A stretch of DNA of 64,000 bases from Caenispirillum bisanense (GCF_900230255.1 NZ_OCNJ01000005.1:124001-188000); one strand, 5' to 3'; positions 10,035 through 20,231 are shown, counted from the stretch's first letter. Translations and numbers: made by a program. Notes: generated from the sequence alone by a model not told the origin.

Positions 10035-10075
10035 TTGAAAAGGGAAAGGCCGCCGCTCCGGTCGGAGCGGCGGCC
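10035..10075 (-). terminator. intrinsic terminator of petABC
   Basis: A perfect 13-bp GC-rich inverted repeat (10048-10060 with 10063-10075) lies about 50 bases past the petC stop. On the minus strand it is followed by a T-rich run (TTTCCCTTTTC), so it has the form of a rho-independent terminator. It separates the pet operon from mtnP. Confidence 0.8.
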
Positions 10076-10124
10076 TCGCCTGAGTCCCCCAGTGCCCGCC
10101 GGAGCGGGTCACCTGATCCGTGCC

Positions 10125-10895
10125 TCAGTGTTCCACGTCGGCCCAGATCTTGCGCTTGAGCGCGTACAGCATGGCGGTCAGGACCAGCAGGAACAGCATG
10201 ACCTTGATGCCGAGCGACTTGCGCGCTTCCAGCTCGGGCTCTGCGGCCCAGTTCAGGAAGGCGGTGATGTCGCGGGCCAGCTGCTCTTCCGAGGCCTCGG
10301 TGCCGTCGGCGTATTCCACCAGGCCTTCCATCAGCTGCGGCGGCATGGAGATGGCGTGGCCGGGGAAGTACTCGTTGTAGTACTTGCCGTCGGGCAGCTC
10401 GAAGCCTTCCGGCGCCTCGTCCTTGAAGCCGAGCATCAGGTGGTAGACGTAATCCGGGCCACCCATGCGCGCCTTGTTGATGAGCGACAGGTCCGGCGGC
10501 AGCGCGCCGCCGTTGGCGAAGCGGGCCGCGTTGTCGTTCGGGAACGGCGACACGAACCGGTCGGACGGCATGGCCGGGCGCATGAACATGTCGCCCGCGT
10601 CGTCCGGACCGTCTTCCACTTCCTTCTCGGCCGCGATGGCCTTCACCTGATCCTCGCCCAGACCGATGTCGGTCAGGTTGCGGTAGGCGACCAGCTTCAG
10701 GCCGTGACAGTTGGCGCAGACGTCGTGATAGACCTGGAAGCCGCGCTGCAGCTGCGCCTTGTCGTAGTAGCCGAACAGGCCTTCCCAGGTCCACGACTCG
10801 TCGGGCACCTTGACGCCGCCCGCGGCCTGCGCGGAGGTGGCGACCAAGGACAGACCCAGCGCCGCGGCGGCGGTGAGGATGAACTTACGCATCAT
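10125..10895 (-). CDS. petC: cytochrome c1 of the bc1 complex
   Basis: The predicted 256-residue protein carries a Sec signal peptide (cleavage after ATSAQA), the haem c motif CANCH at residues 60-64 and a candidate axial Met in [11 protein letters not shown]-terminal membrane anchor ([15 protein letters not shown]) is followed by positive residues. It accepts electrons from the Rieske protein and passes them to soluble or membrane cytochrome c on the periplasmic side. Its ATG overlaps the cytochrome b stop by four bases (ATGA), the third step of a petA-petB-petC operon. Two Met codons stand at the start (10895 and 10892), and I chose the first because it gives the overlap. Confidence 0.95.
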   Translation of the reverse strand: MMRKFILTAAAALGLSLVATSAQAAGGVKVPDESWTWEGLFGYYDKAQLQRGFQVYHDVCANCHGLKLVAYRNLTDIGLGEDQVKAIAAEKEVEDGPDDAGDMFMRPAMPSDRFVSPFPNDNAARFANGGALPPDLSLINKARMGGPDYVYHLMLGFKDEAPEGFELPDGKYYNEYFPGHAISMPPQLMEGLVEYADGTEASEEQLARDITAFLNWAAEPELEARKSLGIKVMLFLLVLTAMLYALKRKIWADVEH

Positions 10896-12157
10896 GCCTT
10901 CTCCGTCGTGCCGAGGTTGTTGGTGAGCGGCGCGGGCTCCGCCTTGCCCTTGCGGGCGGCGGCCGAGATGCTCTCGGGCAGAGGCCGCGGCTTCTCGAAC
11001 CAGCCGATCAGCGGCAGCAGCACGATCCAGTGGAAGAAGTAGTAGGCGGTGGCGATCTGGCCGATGGTCACATAGGGCTCTTCCGCCGGCATGGCGCCGA
11101 TGTAGCCGAGCACCACGGCGTCGACGGCGAACAGCCAGAAGAACCACTTGTAGATCGGACGGAAGGCCGCCGAACGGACCTTGGAGGTGTCGAGCCACGG
11201 CAGGGCCGCCAGCACCAGGATCGCCGCGAACATCAGCAGCACGCCGCCGAGCTTGTCGGGCACCGCGCGCAGGATCGCGTAGAACGGCAGGAAGTACCAT
11301 TCCGGAACGATGTGCGCTGGGGTCACCATCGGGTCGGCGGGGATGTAGTTGTCCGGGTGACCCATGTAGTTGGGCGCCCAGAAGACGAAGAACATGAAGA
11401 ACATCATGAACACGCCCAGACCGTACAGATCCTTGATCGTGTAGTACGGGTGGAACGGGATCGCGTCGTTCGGGCCCTTCATGTCGATGCCGAGCGGGTT
11501 GTTCGACTTCGCCTGGTGCAGCGCCCAGATGTGCAGGATCACCACGCCGACCAGAACGAACGGCAGCAGGAAGTGCAGCGCGAAGAAGCGGTTCAGCGTC
11601 GGGTTGTCGACCGAGAAGCCGCCCCACAGCAGGGTCACGATGTAATCACCGACGACCGGGAAGGCCGAGAACAGGTTGGTGATCACGGTGGCGCCCCAGA
11701 AGGACATCTGGCCCCACGGCAGCACGTAGCCCATGAAGGCGGTCGCCATCATCAGCAGCATGATCACGAGACCCAGCCACCACAGCACTTCGCGCGGCGG
11801 CTTGTAGGAGCCGTAGTACAGGCCGCGGAAGATGTGAATGTACACGACGATGAAGAACATCGACGCGCCGTTCATGTGGATGTAGCGGATCAGCCAGCCG
11901 TAGTTCACGTCGCGCATGATGCGCTCGACGGAATTGAAGGCGTAGTCGACGTGGGCCGTGTAGTTCATGGCCAGGAACACGCCGGACAGGATCATGATGA
12001 CCAGCACGATGCCCGCAAGCGAGCCGAAGTTCCACCAGTAGGACAGGTTCTTCGGGGCCGGATACTTGCTGCCGAGCGAATGGTCGACGAACGACACGAT
12101 CGGCAGCCGCGCTTCGAGCCACTTCAGTGCCGGGTTGTTGGTGTTCAGTTCACTCAT
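10892..12157 (-). CDS. petB: cytochrome b of the bc1 complex
   Basis: The 421-residue cytochrome b is full length for the proteobacterial, fused (non-split) type. The four haem ligands are present as two pairs, His94/His195 and His108/His209. The quinol-oxidation-site PEWY motif is at 285-288. Eight or so hydrophobic helices can be picked out, beginning near residue 46. It houses the two b haems and both quinone sites. It follows petA by 12 bases and overlaps petC by four, so the three subunits are translated from one message. Confidence 0.97.
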   Translation of the reverse strand: MSELNTNNPALKWLEARLPIVSFVDHSLGSKYPAPKNLSYWWNFGSLAGIVLVIMILSGVFLAMNYTAHVDYAFNSVERIMRDVNYGWLIRYIHMNGASMFFIVVYIHIFRGLYYGSYKPPREVLWWLGLVIMLLMMATAFMGYVLPWGQMSFWGATVITNLFSAFPVVGDYIVTLLWGGFSVDNPTLNRFFALHFLLPFVLVGVVILHIWALHQAKSNNPLGIDMKGPNDAIPFHPYYTIKDLYGLGVFMMFFMFFVFWAPNYMGHPDNYIPADPMVTPAHIVPEWYFLPFYAILRAVPDKLGGVLLMFAAILVLAALPWLDTSKVRSAAFRPIYKWFFWLFAVDAVVLGYIGAMPAEEPYVTIGQIATAYYFFHWIVLLPLIGWFEKPRPLPESISAAARKGKAEPAPLTNNLGTTEKA

Positions 12158-12169
12158 GGAACTCGCCCC

Positions 12170-12721
12170 TTAACCGATGACGATCCGCTGGTCCTCGATG
12201 AACTCGTACCCGGGAACGGGCAGGTTCAGCGGAGCGGGACCCTTGCGGATGCGTCCGGAGGTGTCGTAGTGCGACCCGTGACAGGGGCAGAAGTAGCCGC
12301 CGAACTCGCCCTTGGGCTCGCCCGGCTTCTGTCCCAGCGGGACGCAGCCCAGGTGCGTGCAGATGCCGATGGCGATGAGCCATTCCGGCTTCTTGACGCG
12401 CTCTTCGTCGGTCTGGGGATCACGCAGCTCGGAGACGTCGGTGCTCCGCGCCATTTCGATTTCTTCGGCCGTGCGATGACGCACGAACACAGGCTTGCCG
12501 CGCCAGGTGACGGTGATCGCCTGGCCTTCCGCTACGGGCGACAGGTCCACTTCCGTGGACGACAGCGCCAGGACGTCGGCGGCCGGGTTCATGCTGTGGA
12601 TGAACGGCCAGACCGCGAGGCCGGCGCCGACGACGCCGACCGCGGTGGTCGCATACAGCAGGAAATCGCGGCGGCTTTCGCCCTCGGAGGAGCCATGAGC
12701 GGTATGTGCCGTATCAGCCAT
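12170..12721 (-). CDS. petA: ubiquinol-cytochrome c reductase Rieske iron-sulfur subunit
   Basis: The 183-residue Rieske protein has a twin-arginine signal-anchor ([19 protein letters not shown] at 16-34) and the 2Fe-2S site split over CTHLGC (Cys121, His123, disulfide Cys126) and CPCHGSH (Cys145, disulfide Cys147, His148). It should be exported folded by Tat and stay anchored by the uncleaved helix. It is the first gene of petABC. The 259-base divergent region to trmL (12722-12980) must hold its promoter, but I could assign only a TATAAT on the other strand at 12899-12904, without a matching -35. Confidence 0.96.
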   Translation of the reverse strand: MADTAHTAHGSSEGESRRDFLLYATTAVGVVGAGLAVWPFIHSMNPAADVLALSSTEVDLSPVAEGQAITVTWRGKPVFVRHRTAEEIEMARSTDVSELRDPQTDEERVKKPEWLIAIGICTHLGCVPLGQKPGEPKGEFGGYFCPCHGSHYDTSGRIRKGPAPLNLPVPGYEFIEDQRIVIG

Positions 12722-12980
12722 GCTCAGTTACCCTCTCGTTGCGCACTGGGGGGCACGCATTCGCTAGACGTTGACGGCCCGTCACGGGGGGAAACGAGCC
12801 GGCCGTGTTTCTTGACGCGGCCTTCGAACAGTGTGTGGCGCCGGGCCCTGCGTAATGGCCCCCGACCGCGCAAAAGGGGGGTCCGGCGACCGGGGCGGTA
12901 TAATCGAAAACCTGCCCCTTGAAAAGGGCCTAACGCCGCCCCACCCTGCCCACCCCCTCTTCCTGCCATGGACGCGCCCC

Positions 12981-13478
12981 ATGCGCATTGCGCTTTATCA
13001 GCCCGACATCCCGCAGAACACCGGCACGATCCTGCGGTTCTGCGCCTGCTTCGGCCTGCCCTGCGACATCGTGGAGCCGTGCGGCTTCCTGTTCGACGAC
13101 CGCCGCATGCGGCGCGCCGGCATGGACTACCTGGACCGGCTGGAGGTGGTGCGCCACGTCTCGTGGACCCGCTATCTCGACTCGCGAGCCACCCGTCCGG
13201 GTGGGTCCGGACGCCTGATCCTTCTGACCACGCGCGCCGCCGTTCCCCATACGCAGATCGAGTACCGTCCGGATGACACCCTGCTGCTCGGCCGCGAGAG
13301 CGCCGGCGTGCCCGACGACGTGCACGCGGCCGCCGACCTGCGGGTGGTGATCCCGCTGGCCGGCGGCCTGCGCTCGCTGAACGTCGCCATGGCCTGCGCC
13401 GTGGTGGCCGGCGAGGCGCTGCGTCAGACCGGCGGCTTCCCGCCGCTGGAGGAAGGCGTCACCGCACCCGCTGGCTGA
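12981..13478 (+). CDS. trmL: tRNA (cytidine(34)-2'-O)-methyltransferase TrmL
   Basis: The predicted 165-residue SPOUT methyltransferase shows the small YibK/TrmL form. It opens with ALYQPDIPQNTGTILRFCA, and the C-terminal trefoil knot carries LLLGRESAGVP and IPLAGGLRSLNVAMA. It should methylate the ribose of the wobble base in tRNA-Leu isoacceptors. I chose the Met at 12981 because the family begins at this residue; the open frame extends 50 codons upstream but without homology. Its last 20 bases overlap the convergent cytochrome gene's 3' end. Confidence 0.92.
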   Translation: MRIALYQPDIPQNTGTILRFCACFGLPCDIVEPCGFLFDDRRMRRAGMDYLDRLEVVRHVSWTRYLDSRATRPGGSGRLILLTTRAAVPHTQIEYRPDDTLLLGRESAGVPDDVHAAADLRVVIPLAGGLRSLNVAMACAVVAGEALRQTGGFPPLEEGVTAPAG

Positions 13479-14358
13479 CCGCGGGCACGGTGCGCAGCCA
13501 GGCGACCAGGGCGTCCAGGTCCTCGGGCGTCATGTTGGCGTAGTTGGCGACCGGCATGGGACCGACGAGGCGGCTGCCGTCGGGGCGCACGCCCTTGGTG
13601 ATGGCGTCCTTCACCTGCTGGTCGGTCCAGCCGCCGATGCCGGTGTCGCGGTCGGCGGTGATGTTGGCCGCCACCACCACGCCCCAGGGACCGGGGAACG
13701 CCAGCCCGCCGGCGCCGACGCGGCGCTCGTCGGGGATGGGCGCCTCGGCGTGCAGGGGCGTGTGGCAGTGCATGCAGTGGCCGATGTCGGCCAGATAGCC
13801 GCCGTAGGCGACGGGGTCCGTACGGTCGGGCGCCGTCAGCCCGGCGGAGGCCGGCGGCCCCCACGAGGCCGGCAGCGGGAAGTCGTAGGACGAGCGCGCG
13901 ACGGCGTGCTTCACCGGCGAAATGCTGCGCAGGTAGGCGATCAGGGCGGCGACGTCGGCGTCGGCCATCTTCTTGTAGAAAGCCACGGGCATGGGCGGGC
14001 CGATGAGGGACCCGTCGGGCCGCACACCGTCGCGGATGGCCGTGGCGAGCTGAGCGTCGGTCCAGGCGCCGAGGCCCGTGTCGGGGTCGGGCGTCAGGTT
14101 GGCGGCGCGCCACACCATGCCGACGTCGGGCATGTCGCCGCTGCCGGCCAGTTCCATGCCCGCCAGCGGGCCGGTCGGCCCCATGGGCGTGTGGCAGTTG
14201 CCGCAGGCGACGATGGAGTTCATGAGGTAGGCGCCGCGCGCCAGCAGGGCGTCGTGGTCGCTGTCGGTGGCAGTGGCTGCGCCGGCAGGGGCGGCGAGAA
14301 CGAAGGAAGCGGCGGCCGCCGCGCCGACGGCGCGGAGGGTCCGGCGGACCGTGGTCAT
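13459..14358 (-). CDS. periplasmic dihaem cytochrome c
   Basis: The 299-residue protein has a cleavable signal peptide (to about residue 28, APAGAATA) and two class I cytochrome c domains with CGNCH at 52-56 and CMHCH at 195-199. The domains repeat the phrases ANLTPDPDTGLGAWTD and ANITADRDTGIGGWTD, and GVRPDGS occurs in both, so they arose by duplication. This is the architecture of cytochrome subunits of membrane dehydrogenases for alcohols, sugars or nicotinate, and of similar thiosulfate-related cytochromes. No dehydrogenase gene is adjacent, so its donor is unknown. A perfect inverted repeat lies 80 bases upstream. Confidence 0.85.
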   Translation of the reverse strand: MTTVRRTLRAVGAAAAASFVLAAPAGAATATDSDHDALLARGAYLMNSIVACGNCHTPMGPTGPLAGMELAGSGDMPDVGMVWRAANLTPDPDTGLGAWTDAQLATAIRDGVRPDGSLIGPPMPVAFYKKMADADVAALIAYLRSISPVKHAVARSSYDFPLPASWGPPASAGLTAPDRTDPVAYGGYLADIGHCMHCHTPLHAEAPIPDERRVGAGGLAFPGPWGVVVAANITADRDTGIGGWTDQQVKDAITKGVRPDGSRLVGPMPVANYANMTPEDLDALVAWLRTVPAVSQRVR

Positions 14359-14437
14359 CTTGGTCGTCTCCGAGGGTTTCCCGCCGCGTCCCGGCGCGGC
14401 GTGGGGAGACTATGACCAAAGCCATACCGGCCGCGCC

Positions 14438-14453
14438 CCGTTCGAACGAACGG
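14438..14453. promoter_or_regulatory. perfect inverted repeat, possible operator
   Basis: CCGTTCG-AA-CGAACGG is a perfect palindrome with seven-base arms. It lies between the GDSL-like gene and the dihaem cytochrome gene, 80 bases before the cytochrome start. Its size and shape suit a TetR-type dimer site, but no such regulator is encoded in the window. Confidence 0.35.
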
Positions 14454-14489
14454 TGTTTCACTGCCAAAATTCGTGCAGGTTTGGGACCG

Positions 14490-15269
14490 TCAGAGGATGG
14501 CCGTCGCCACCATGTCCTCGGCCTGGGGGGAGGATACGCGACGGAATTCCAGCGGCCGGAAGGCGTTGGGATCGCGCTTCACCACCGGGCGCGGGCGCGG
14601 GAACCAGTCTTCCCACGCGCTCCAGGCCGCCACCGCCTCGGCGACCACGGCGTGGCCGTCGGCCGTCGGGTGGACGCCATCGCCGTCGATGAGGGCGCGG
14701 CGGTAATCGCGGTTGGCGCCGAGCGCGGCGCAGAGGTCGAGGTAGGGCACGCCGAGCTCGGCGGCGAGCATGCCGAAGGCCTCGTTCAGGGCGGCGAGAC
14801 GCGCCGGGCTGTAGGCGACCCAGTGGCCGCCTTCCTCGCGCGGCTCGGCGGAGCGCAGCATGGGCGCCGGGCCGATCCACAGCACCGGGCGCCAGGCCTT
14901 GGCCTCGGTGATGATCTTCTCGGCCATGGCCAGCGTCTCGAACAGGGTGACGCGGATGCCCTGGTCGTCGATGTCGGCCATGTCGGACAGGCCGAAGCAG
15001 AACACGAGGCCGCTGCGGGCGACCCCGGCGAGGCGCGGTTCGGCCTCACGGCGCCAGCGAGCGGCGATGTCGGCGGAGGTCTGGGTGGGAACGGCGAGGT
15101 TGTAGATCTGCAGGTCGTGCACCCGCTCCGACTCGGTCCGCCACAACCGGTTCGGCCAGCCGCCCTGGTCGGCGTCGCCGAGACCGAACGCCAGCCCGTC
15201 GCCGAAGAAGCAGATCTTCTTCATCGGCAGGCTGTTTCGCGCCTCGGTTTTCTTCGCCGGCTGTGCCAT
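14490..15269 (-). CDS. GDSL/SGNH-like protein with altered nucleophile motif
   Basis: The predicted 259-residue protein has the SGNH hydrolase outline. Block I is KICFFGDGLAFGLGD (near 18-32), an internal FCFGLSDM segment follows, and block V is GDGVHPTADGH with the catalytic Asp and His. Block I reads GDG where the family has GDS, so the nucleophilic serine appears to be glycine. Unless another serine takes over, esterase activity is doubtful. There is no signal peptide. I start at 15269 because GGAAGG lies about 12 bases upstream. An alternative Met at 15224 (MKKICFF) would give 244 residues and fits the family start, so the start is uncertain. It is upstream of the dihaem cytochrome gene on the same strand. 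Confidence 0.7.
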   Translation of the reverse strand: MAQPAKKTEARNSLPMKKICFFGDGLAFGLGDADQGGWPNRLWRTESERVHDLQIYNLAVPTQTSADIAARWRREAEPRLAGVARSGLVFCFGLSDMADIDDQGIRVTLFETLAMAEKIITEAKAWRPVLWIGPAPMLRSAEPREEGGHWVAYSPARLAALNEAFGMLAAELGVPYLDLCAALGANRDYRRALIDGDGVHPTADGHAVVAEAVAAWSAWEDWFPRPRPVVKRDPNAFRPLEFRRVSSPQAEDMVATAIL

Positions 15270-15398
15270 AGCAGTCTCGGACCTTCCACATGCTCCACCA
15301 CCCCATTGCCACGGTACGAGTGGTGGACCGCCCCGACAGTGATGATTATCACACGAACGGCACGGCGGGCAATGCAACGTGAGGCTATGACCGACCGG

Positions 15399-16751
15399 TC
15401 ACCCGGCGCCCCCGGCAGGCCCCGTTTCGCGCAGCCGGCGCAACAGGTCCGCCCGGTCGGGCCGGAAGTCCTCGGCGAGCCACAAGGCCTCCGCCCGGCG
15501 CAGCAGCTCGCCCACCTGCGGACCCGGCGGGACGCCCAGGTCGGCCAGCACGTCGCGCCCCTGCAGCGGCAGCGTCGGCGGCGTCCACTCCGCCGCGAAG
15601 TCGAGCAGGCGGATCCACAGGCCGGTGCGGCGGCTGTCGGGATGCCCCTGGGCCACCCGCTCCGCCGCCCACAGCACCAGGGCCCGATCACGCAGGCGGG
15701 CGTTGCCGAGGCCGTAGGCGAGCCGCCGCAGGCCGGCGTCGTCGAGGGCGGGCTCCGGTTCCGGGCTGCCCGCGGCCGGCGCCGCCAGATCGGCCAGGCG
15801 GTCGCGCTGGTCGTTGGACAGGCGCAGCCGCTCCGCCAGGGCCAGCACCGCCGGCCGGTCGTTCTCGACCACCGCCGCCAGGCGCCGCAGCGGATCGGGA
15901 GTCAGCCACTCACGCCGCAGGCCCGCCGTCTCGATCCACGCCAGGGTGCGCAGGCGGCCGATGTGCACCGCCTCGGGCAGCACCTGTTCCAGCACCCGCT
16001 CGCCGCGCATCTCCAGCAGCGCCTCGGCGGGCTGCGGCGCGGCCAGGATCTTCAGCAGTTCGTCGCGCACCCGCTCGCCCGACAGCCGCGCGAGACCCGC
16101 CGCCTCCATGCCGCAGGCCTTCAGCGCCTCGTGGTCGGGGGCGCCGGCGCCGTAGTGGGCGTGGAAGCGGAAGAACCGCAGGATGCGCAGGTAATCCTCG
16201 CGGATGCGCTGCTGCGGCCGGCCGACGAAGCGCACCTTGCGCGCCGCCAGATCGGCGAGGCCGTCGAAGTAGTCGTAGACGGCGCCGTCGGGCGTCGCCG
16301 ACAGGGCATTCATGGTGAAGTCGCGGCGCGCCGCGTCCTCGCGGAAGCTGTCGGTGAAGGCGACCTCAGCGTGGCGGCCGTCGGTGGCGACGTCGCGCCG
16401 CAGGGTGGTGACCTCGAAGCTCATGCCGTCGGCCACGGCGGTGACGGTGCCGTGGTCGAGGCCGGTCGGCACGGCGCGCAGGCCGGCGTCCTCCAGCCGG
16501 CGGATCACCACGTCGGGGGTTTCGGGCGTGGCGATGTCGACGTCCTTGACGGCGCGGTGCAACAGGGCGTCGCGCACGCAGCCGCCGACGAAGCGCACCT
16601 CCGCCCCGCCCGCGGACAGGGCTGCGATCACGGCCGCCGTGCGGGCATCCCGCATCCACGGCTGGGGCGACAGCTGCCCCACCGCGGTACGCGCGCCGCC
16701 GGCGCCCGTCGCGGGGATCAGGCGGATGGTCGTGTCGTGCTCGGTCGCCAT
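15399..16751 (-). CDS. cca: CCA tRNA nucleotidyltransferase
   Basis: The 450-residue class II CCA-adding enzyme has the polymerase beta-type head (FVGGCVRDALL, then KDVDIATPETP with the metal-binding Asp-x-Asp), RRDFTMNALS, and the RNA-binding segment RIREDYLRILRFFRFHA. A divergent C-terminal helical region of about 150 residues completes the usual alphaproteobacterial length. It adds or repairs the 3' CCA of tRNA. It follows the DUF6111 gene with no gap (stop and start adjoin at 16751/16752) and ends the cluster DUF1285-Nudix-DUF6111-cca. Confidence 0.95.
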   Translation of the reverse strand: MATEHDTTIRLIPATGAGGARTAVGQLSPQPWMRDARTAAVIAALSAGGAEVRFVGGCVRDALLHRAVKDVDIATPETPDVVIRRLEDAGLRAVPTGLDHGTVTAVADGMSFEVTTLRRDVATDGRHAEVAFTDSFREDAARRDFTMNALSATPDGAVYDYFDGLADLAARKVRFVGRPQQRIREDYLRILRFFRFHAHYGAGAPDHEALKACGMEAAGLARLSGERVRDELLKILAAPQPAEALLEMRGERVLEQVLPEAVHIGRLRTLAWIETAGLRREWLTPDPLRRLAAVVENDRPAVLALAERLRLSNDQRDRLADLAAPAAGSPEPEPALDDAGLRRLAYGLGNARLRDRALVLWAAERVAQGHPDSRRTGLWIRLLDFAAEWTPPTLPLQGRDVLADLGVPPGPQVGELLRRAEALWLAEDFRPDRADLLRRLRETGPAGGAG

Positions 16752-17015
16752 TTACTGCGCGTCTTGCTGCTGCCTCGGCGCGATGTGGCCGGGAACCACC
16801 TTGCCGTCGATAACGCGGGGCGGCACGTACTCGTCGCTCGGGTCGCCGCCCTGGGTCATGGCCATGACGCCGAGCCCGACCAGTATCGCCACCGCCAGCC
16901 CGAGCAGCCCGTAGTCGATGGCGCCGGCCGTCTCGCCCTCGCCCCGGCGGAAGCGGCGCCAGATCAGGAACAGCAGGATCGGCAGCAGCAGCAGGACGAG
17001 CAGCCGGATGATCAC
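16752..17015 (-). CDS. DUF6111 small membrane protein
   Basis: This 87-residue protein has two hydrophobic segments, LLVLLLLPILLFLIW near the N-terminus and YGLLGLAVAILVGLGVMAM in the middle, separated by a basic loop (RRFRRGEGE). A hydrophilic tail with VPPRVIDGKVVPGHI follows. This matches my recollection of DUF6111, found in alphaproteobacteria beside cca. Its ATG overlaps the Nudix gene stop by four bases and its stop adjoins the cca start, so it belongs to the same operon. Function is unknown. Confidence 0.75.
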   Translation of the reverse strand: MIIRLLVLLLLPILLFLIWRRFRRGEGETAGAIDYGLLGLAVAILVGLGVMAMTQGGDPSDEYVPPRVIDGKVVPGHIAPRQQQDAQ

Positions 17016-17743
17016 GATCCCAGAACCTCCGCCAGATTGACGAGCATGCCGGCCGTGGCGCCCCAGATGTAGCGCTCGCCGTAGGGCATGGCCCAGTAGG
17101 CGCGGGTGCGCCCCTTCACCTTGTAGGTATGCCGCTGGTGATTGGATCGGTCCAGGACGAAGGCGAGCGGCACCTCGAACACCTCCGCCACCTCGAAGGG
17201 ATCGGGCGCCAGCTCGAACGGCGGCGCGATGAGCCCGACCACCGGCGTCACCCGGAAATTGGTGACGGTGACGTAGTCGTCCAGCCGCCCGAGCACGTCC
17301 ACCAGCTCCGCCGGCAGGCCGATCTCCTCGTGGCTCTCGCGCAGGGCGGTCGCCACCGGGCCGTCGTCGTGATCCTCCGACCGGCCGCCGGGGAAGCTGA
17401 TCTGCCCGGCGTGGTTCTTCAGGTGCGCCGTGCGCTGGGTGAGCAGCACGGTCAGCCCGTCGGGGCGCTGCACCAGCGGCACCAGCACGGCGGCGGCGGT
17501 CTGCGGCCGCGTGTCCATGGCGGCGCCCGGCGGCACTTCGGGAGCAGCAGCAGCCGCCGCGACGACTCGCGGTCCGCCGTCGATGGCGGGGCCGTAATCG
17601 TAGTCGCCGCCCAGTTCGCGGTTGATGCCGACGTCCGACCGCTCGCGCGCCGGGCGACCGCGGGTCAGCCGGCGGACGATGGCGTCGCGGTCTAGTCGGT
17701 CTCCGTCAGGGTCCCGAGAGGGAAGAACGTGCCCGTGCTCCAT
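17012..17743 (-). CDS. CoA pyrophosphatase-like Nudix hydrolase
   Basis: The predicted 243-residue Nudix protein carries a CoA-type signature, LLTQRTAHLKNHAGQISFPGG, running into the Nudix box GGRSEDHDDGPVATALRESHEEIG. Members of this group hydrolyse CoA and derivatives to phosphopantetheine and 3',5'-ADP. The C-terminal part (FEVPLAFVLD, HTYKVKGRTRAYWAMPYG, WGATAGMLVNL) is typical. The N-terminal 45 residues before the domain are Arg/Asp-rich. The start at 17743 lies inside the 3' end of the DUF1285 gene, a 52-base overlap; later starts would remove a helix (DRDAIVRRLTRG) that looks like the family N-terminus. Substrate is inferred from the family. Confidence 0.85.
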   Translation of the reverse strand: MEHGHVLPSRDPDGDRLDRDAIVRRLTRGRPARERSDVGINRELGGDYDYGPAIDGGPRVVAAAAAAPEVPPGAAMDTRPQTAAAVLVPLVQRPDGLTVLLTQRTAHLKNHAGQISFPGGRSEDHDDGPVATALRESHEEIGLPAELVDVLGRLDDYVTVTNFRVTPVVGLIAPPFELAPDPFEVAEVFEVPLAFVLDRSNHQRHTYKVKGRTRAYWAMPYGERYIWGATAGMLVNLAEVLGS

Positions 17744-18258
17744 ACGCCGTAGTGTACCCCTTTCGCATCGCCGGCGTCTTCCTCGACGCCGTGCTCCACC
17801 AGTTCGTAGAACACCGGGCGGTTGAGTCTGGCCTCCAGACCTTTGCGGATCAAGACGTAAGGTCGCGGCTCGCCGGTGTCCGGATCGTGCTCGACCCGCA
17901 AGGGGTGCTCGGCGTCCAGGGTGACCCAATCCTCGACGTTGGTACGGAATCGGATCCGCCGGTTGCGCCCCTCGCCTTCCGTCTCCATCTCGACAGCGAG
18001 GAAGGGAACGTCCTCGACGTCGATCCTCCCTTTTTCGGCGGGCGTTTCCAGCCAGTAGGAGCCGTCTTCCTCGCGCTTGAGCACGGTCGAGAACAGGCGC
18101 ACCAGTTCCTTACGGCCGATCGGAGAGCCGTGATAGAACCAGGTGCCGTCGCGGTCGATGCGCATGTCGAGGTCGCCGCAGATGGTCTGGCGTGGCCGGG
18201 CCTTGGGGGCCGCCTGTCCGGGAGCAGCCGCGTTGGTCTCTTCGCTGGTCCTGGGCAT
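17692..18258 (-). CDS. DUF1285 protein
   Basis: The 188-residue product begins with a low-complexity Ala/Pro stretch and then shows the DUF1285 core: CGDLDMRIDRDGTWFYHGSP, IGRKELVRLFSTVLKREEDG, YWLETPAEKGRIDVEDVPFL and YVLIRKGLEARLNRPVFYEL. The family is common in proteobacteria and has no established biochemical role; the fold looks all-beta and cytoplasmic. It opens the operon with the Nudix, DUF6111 and cca genes and diverges from moxR across only 48 bases, so the two transcription units share a compact promoter region. Confidence 0.85.
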   Translation of the reverse strand: MPRTSEETNAAAPGQAAPKARPRQTICGDLDMRIDRDGTWFYHGSPIGRKELVRLFSTVLKREEDGSYWLETPAEKGRIDVEDVPFLAVEMETEGEGRNRRIRFRTNVEDWVTLDAEHPLRVEHDPDTGEPRPYVLIRKGLEARLNRPVFYELVEHGVEEDAGDAKGVHYGVWSTGTFFPLGTLTETD

Positions 18259-18306
18259 CCGTTCCTCCGTGGGTTGTCGTGTCCTATGTAGTGCGGAGAG
18301 TGCGTC

Positions 18307-19320
<1,014 letters not shown>

Positions 19321-19334
19321 CGGCGGGACCGCCC

Positions 19335-20231
19335 ATGGCCGATCCCACCGCCGCCGCTCCCCTTCTCGGCCGTGCCGAGGCCGCCGCCAGCGTGCTGCCG
19401 CCGCTGCTGGTGGCGGCGGAGCGGGTTGCAGTCACCGTCGCGCCCGGCATCCACGGGCGGCGACGGTCCGGCCCCGGCGACCAGTTCTGGCAATACCGCC
19501 GCTACCAGCCCGGCGACAGCGTGACGCAGATCGACTGGCGCCAGTCGGCCCGCAGCGATCCCCTCTACGTCCGCGAGCGCGAGTGGTCCGCCGCCCAGAC
19601 CGTGCTGGTGTGGGCCGACCGCTCGGCCAGCATGGACTTCCGCTCCGCCGCCACCCTGCCGCTCAAGCACGAGCGCGCCGCGCTGCTGGCGGTCGCCCTG
19701 GCCGCCCTGCTCAACCGCGGCGGCGAACGCCTCGGCCTGCTCATGCCGGGCGCCCCGCCGCCGGGCATGGGCCACGCCGCGCTCGCCCGCCTCGCCGAGG
19801 CGCTGGAGCGCAGCCCGGTCGGCGAAGGCGCCCACTGGCCGACGCTGGCCGAGAACGTGCCCTTGTCGCGTCACGGTAGCGTGGTGCTGTTCGGCGATTT
19901 CCTCGACCCGCCCGACCGCCTGGAGCCGACCCTGCGGGCGCTGGCCGGGCGGGGCTTGCGGGGCCACCTTTTGCAGGTGGTCGACCCGGCGGAGGAAAGC
20001 CTGCCCTTCCGCGGCCGCATCCGCTTCACCGGCGCCGAAGGGGAAGGCGACCTGCTCATCGCCCGCACCGAGGACGTGCGCGACGCCTACGTGCGCCGCT
20101 TCCAGGCCCAGCGCGCCGCCGTGCAGAGCCTCGCCCGGTCGCTGGACTGGAGCTTCGCCGTCCACCACACCGACCAGCCGCCGCAGACGGCGCTGCTCGC
20201 CCTGCACGCCCGCCTGGCGGAGGTGCGCTGA
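19335..20231 (+). CDS. DUF58 protein (MoxR partner)
   Basis: The predicted 298-residue protein contains the DUF58 signature DQFWQYRRYQPGDSVTQIDW followed by RQSARSDPLYVREREW. The next segment, VLVWADRSASMDF, resembles the MIDAS motif of a von Willebrand A domain (D-x-S-x-S altered to DRSAS). No membrane helix is evident. It follows moxR by 14 bases and abuts the DUF4159 gene, matching the conserved MoxR-DUF58 pairing in which the DUF58 protein serves as adaptor or effector. I start at the Met at 19335, which the domain requires. Confidence 0.88.
   Translation: MADPTAAAPLLGRAEAAASVLPPLLVAAERVAVTVAPGIHGRRRSGPGDQFWQYRRYQPGDSVTQIDWRQSARSDPLYVREREWSAAQTVLVWADRSASMDFRSAATLPLKHERAALLAVALAALLNRGGERLGLLMPGAPPPGMGHAALARLAEALERSPVGEGAHWPTLAENVPLSRHGSVVLFGDFLDPPDRLEPTLRALAGRGLRGHLLQVVDPAEESLPFRGRIRFTGAEGEGDLLIARTEDVRDAYVRRFQAQRAAVQSLARSLDWSFAVHHTDQPPQTALLALHARLAEVR

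Noticed and set aside
12899-12904. TATAAT as the -10 of trmL
   Set aside because: No acceptable -35 lies 15-19 bases upstream, so I did not list it as a promoter.
17692-17743. Frameshift suggested by the Nudix/DUF1285 overlap
   Set aside because: Both proteins are full length and overlapping starts are common in this cluster, so no sequencing error is needed.
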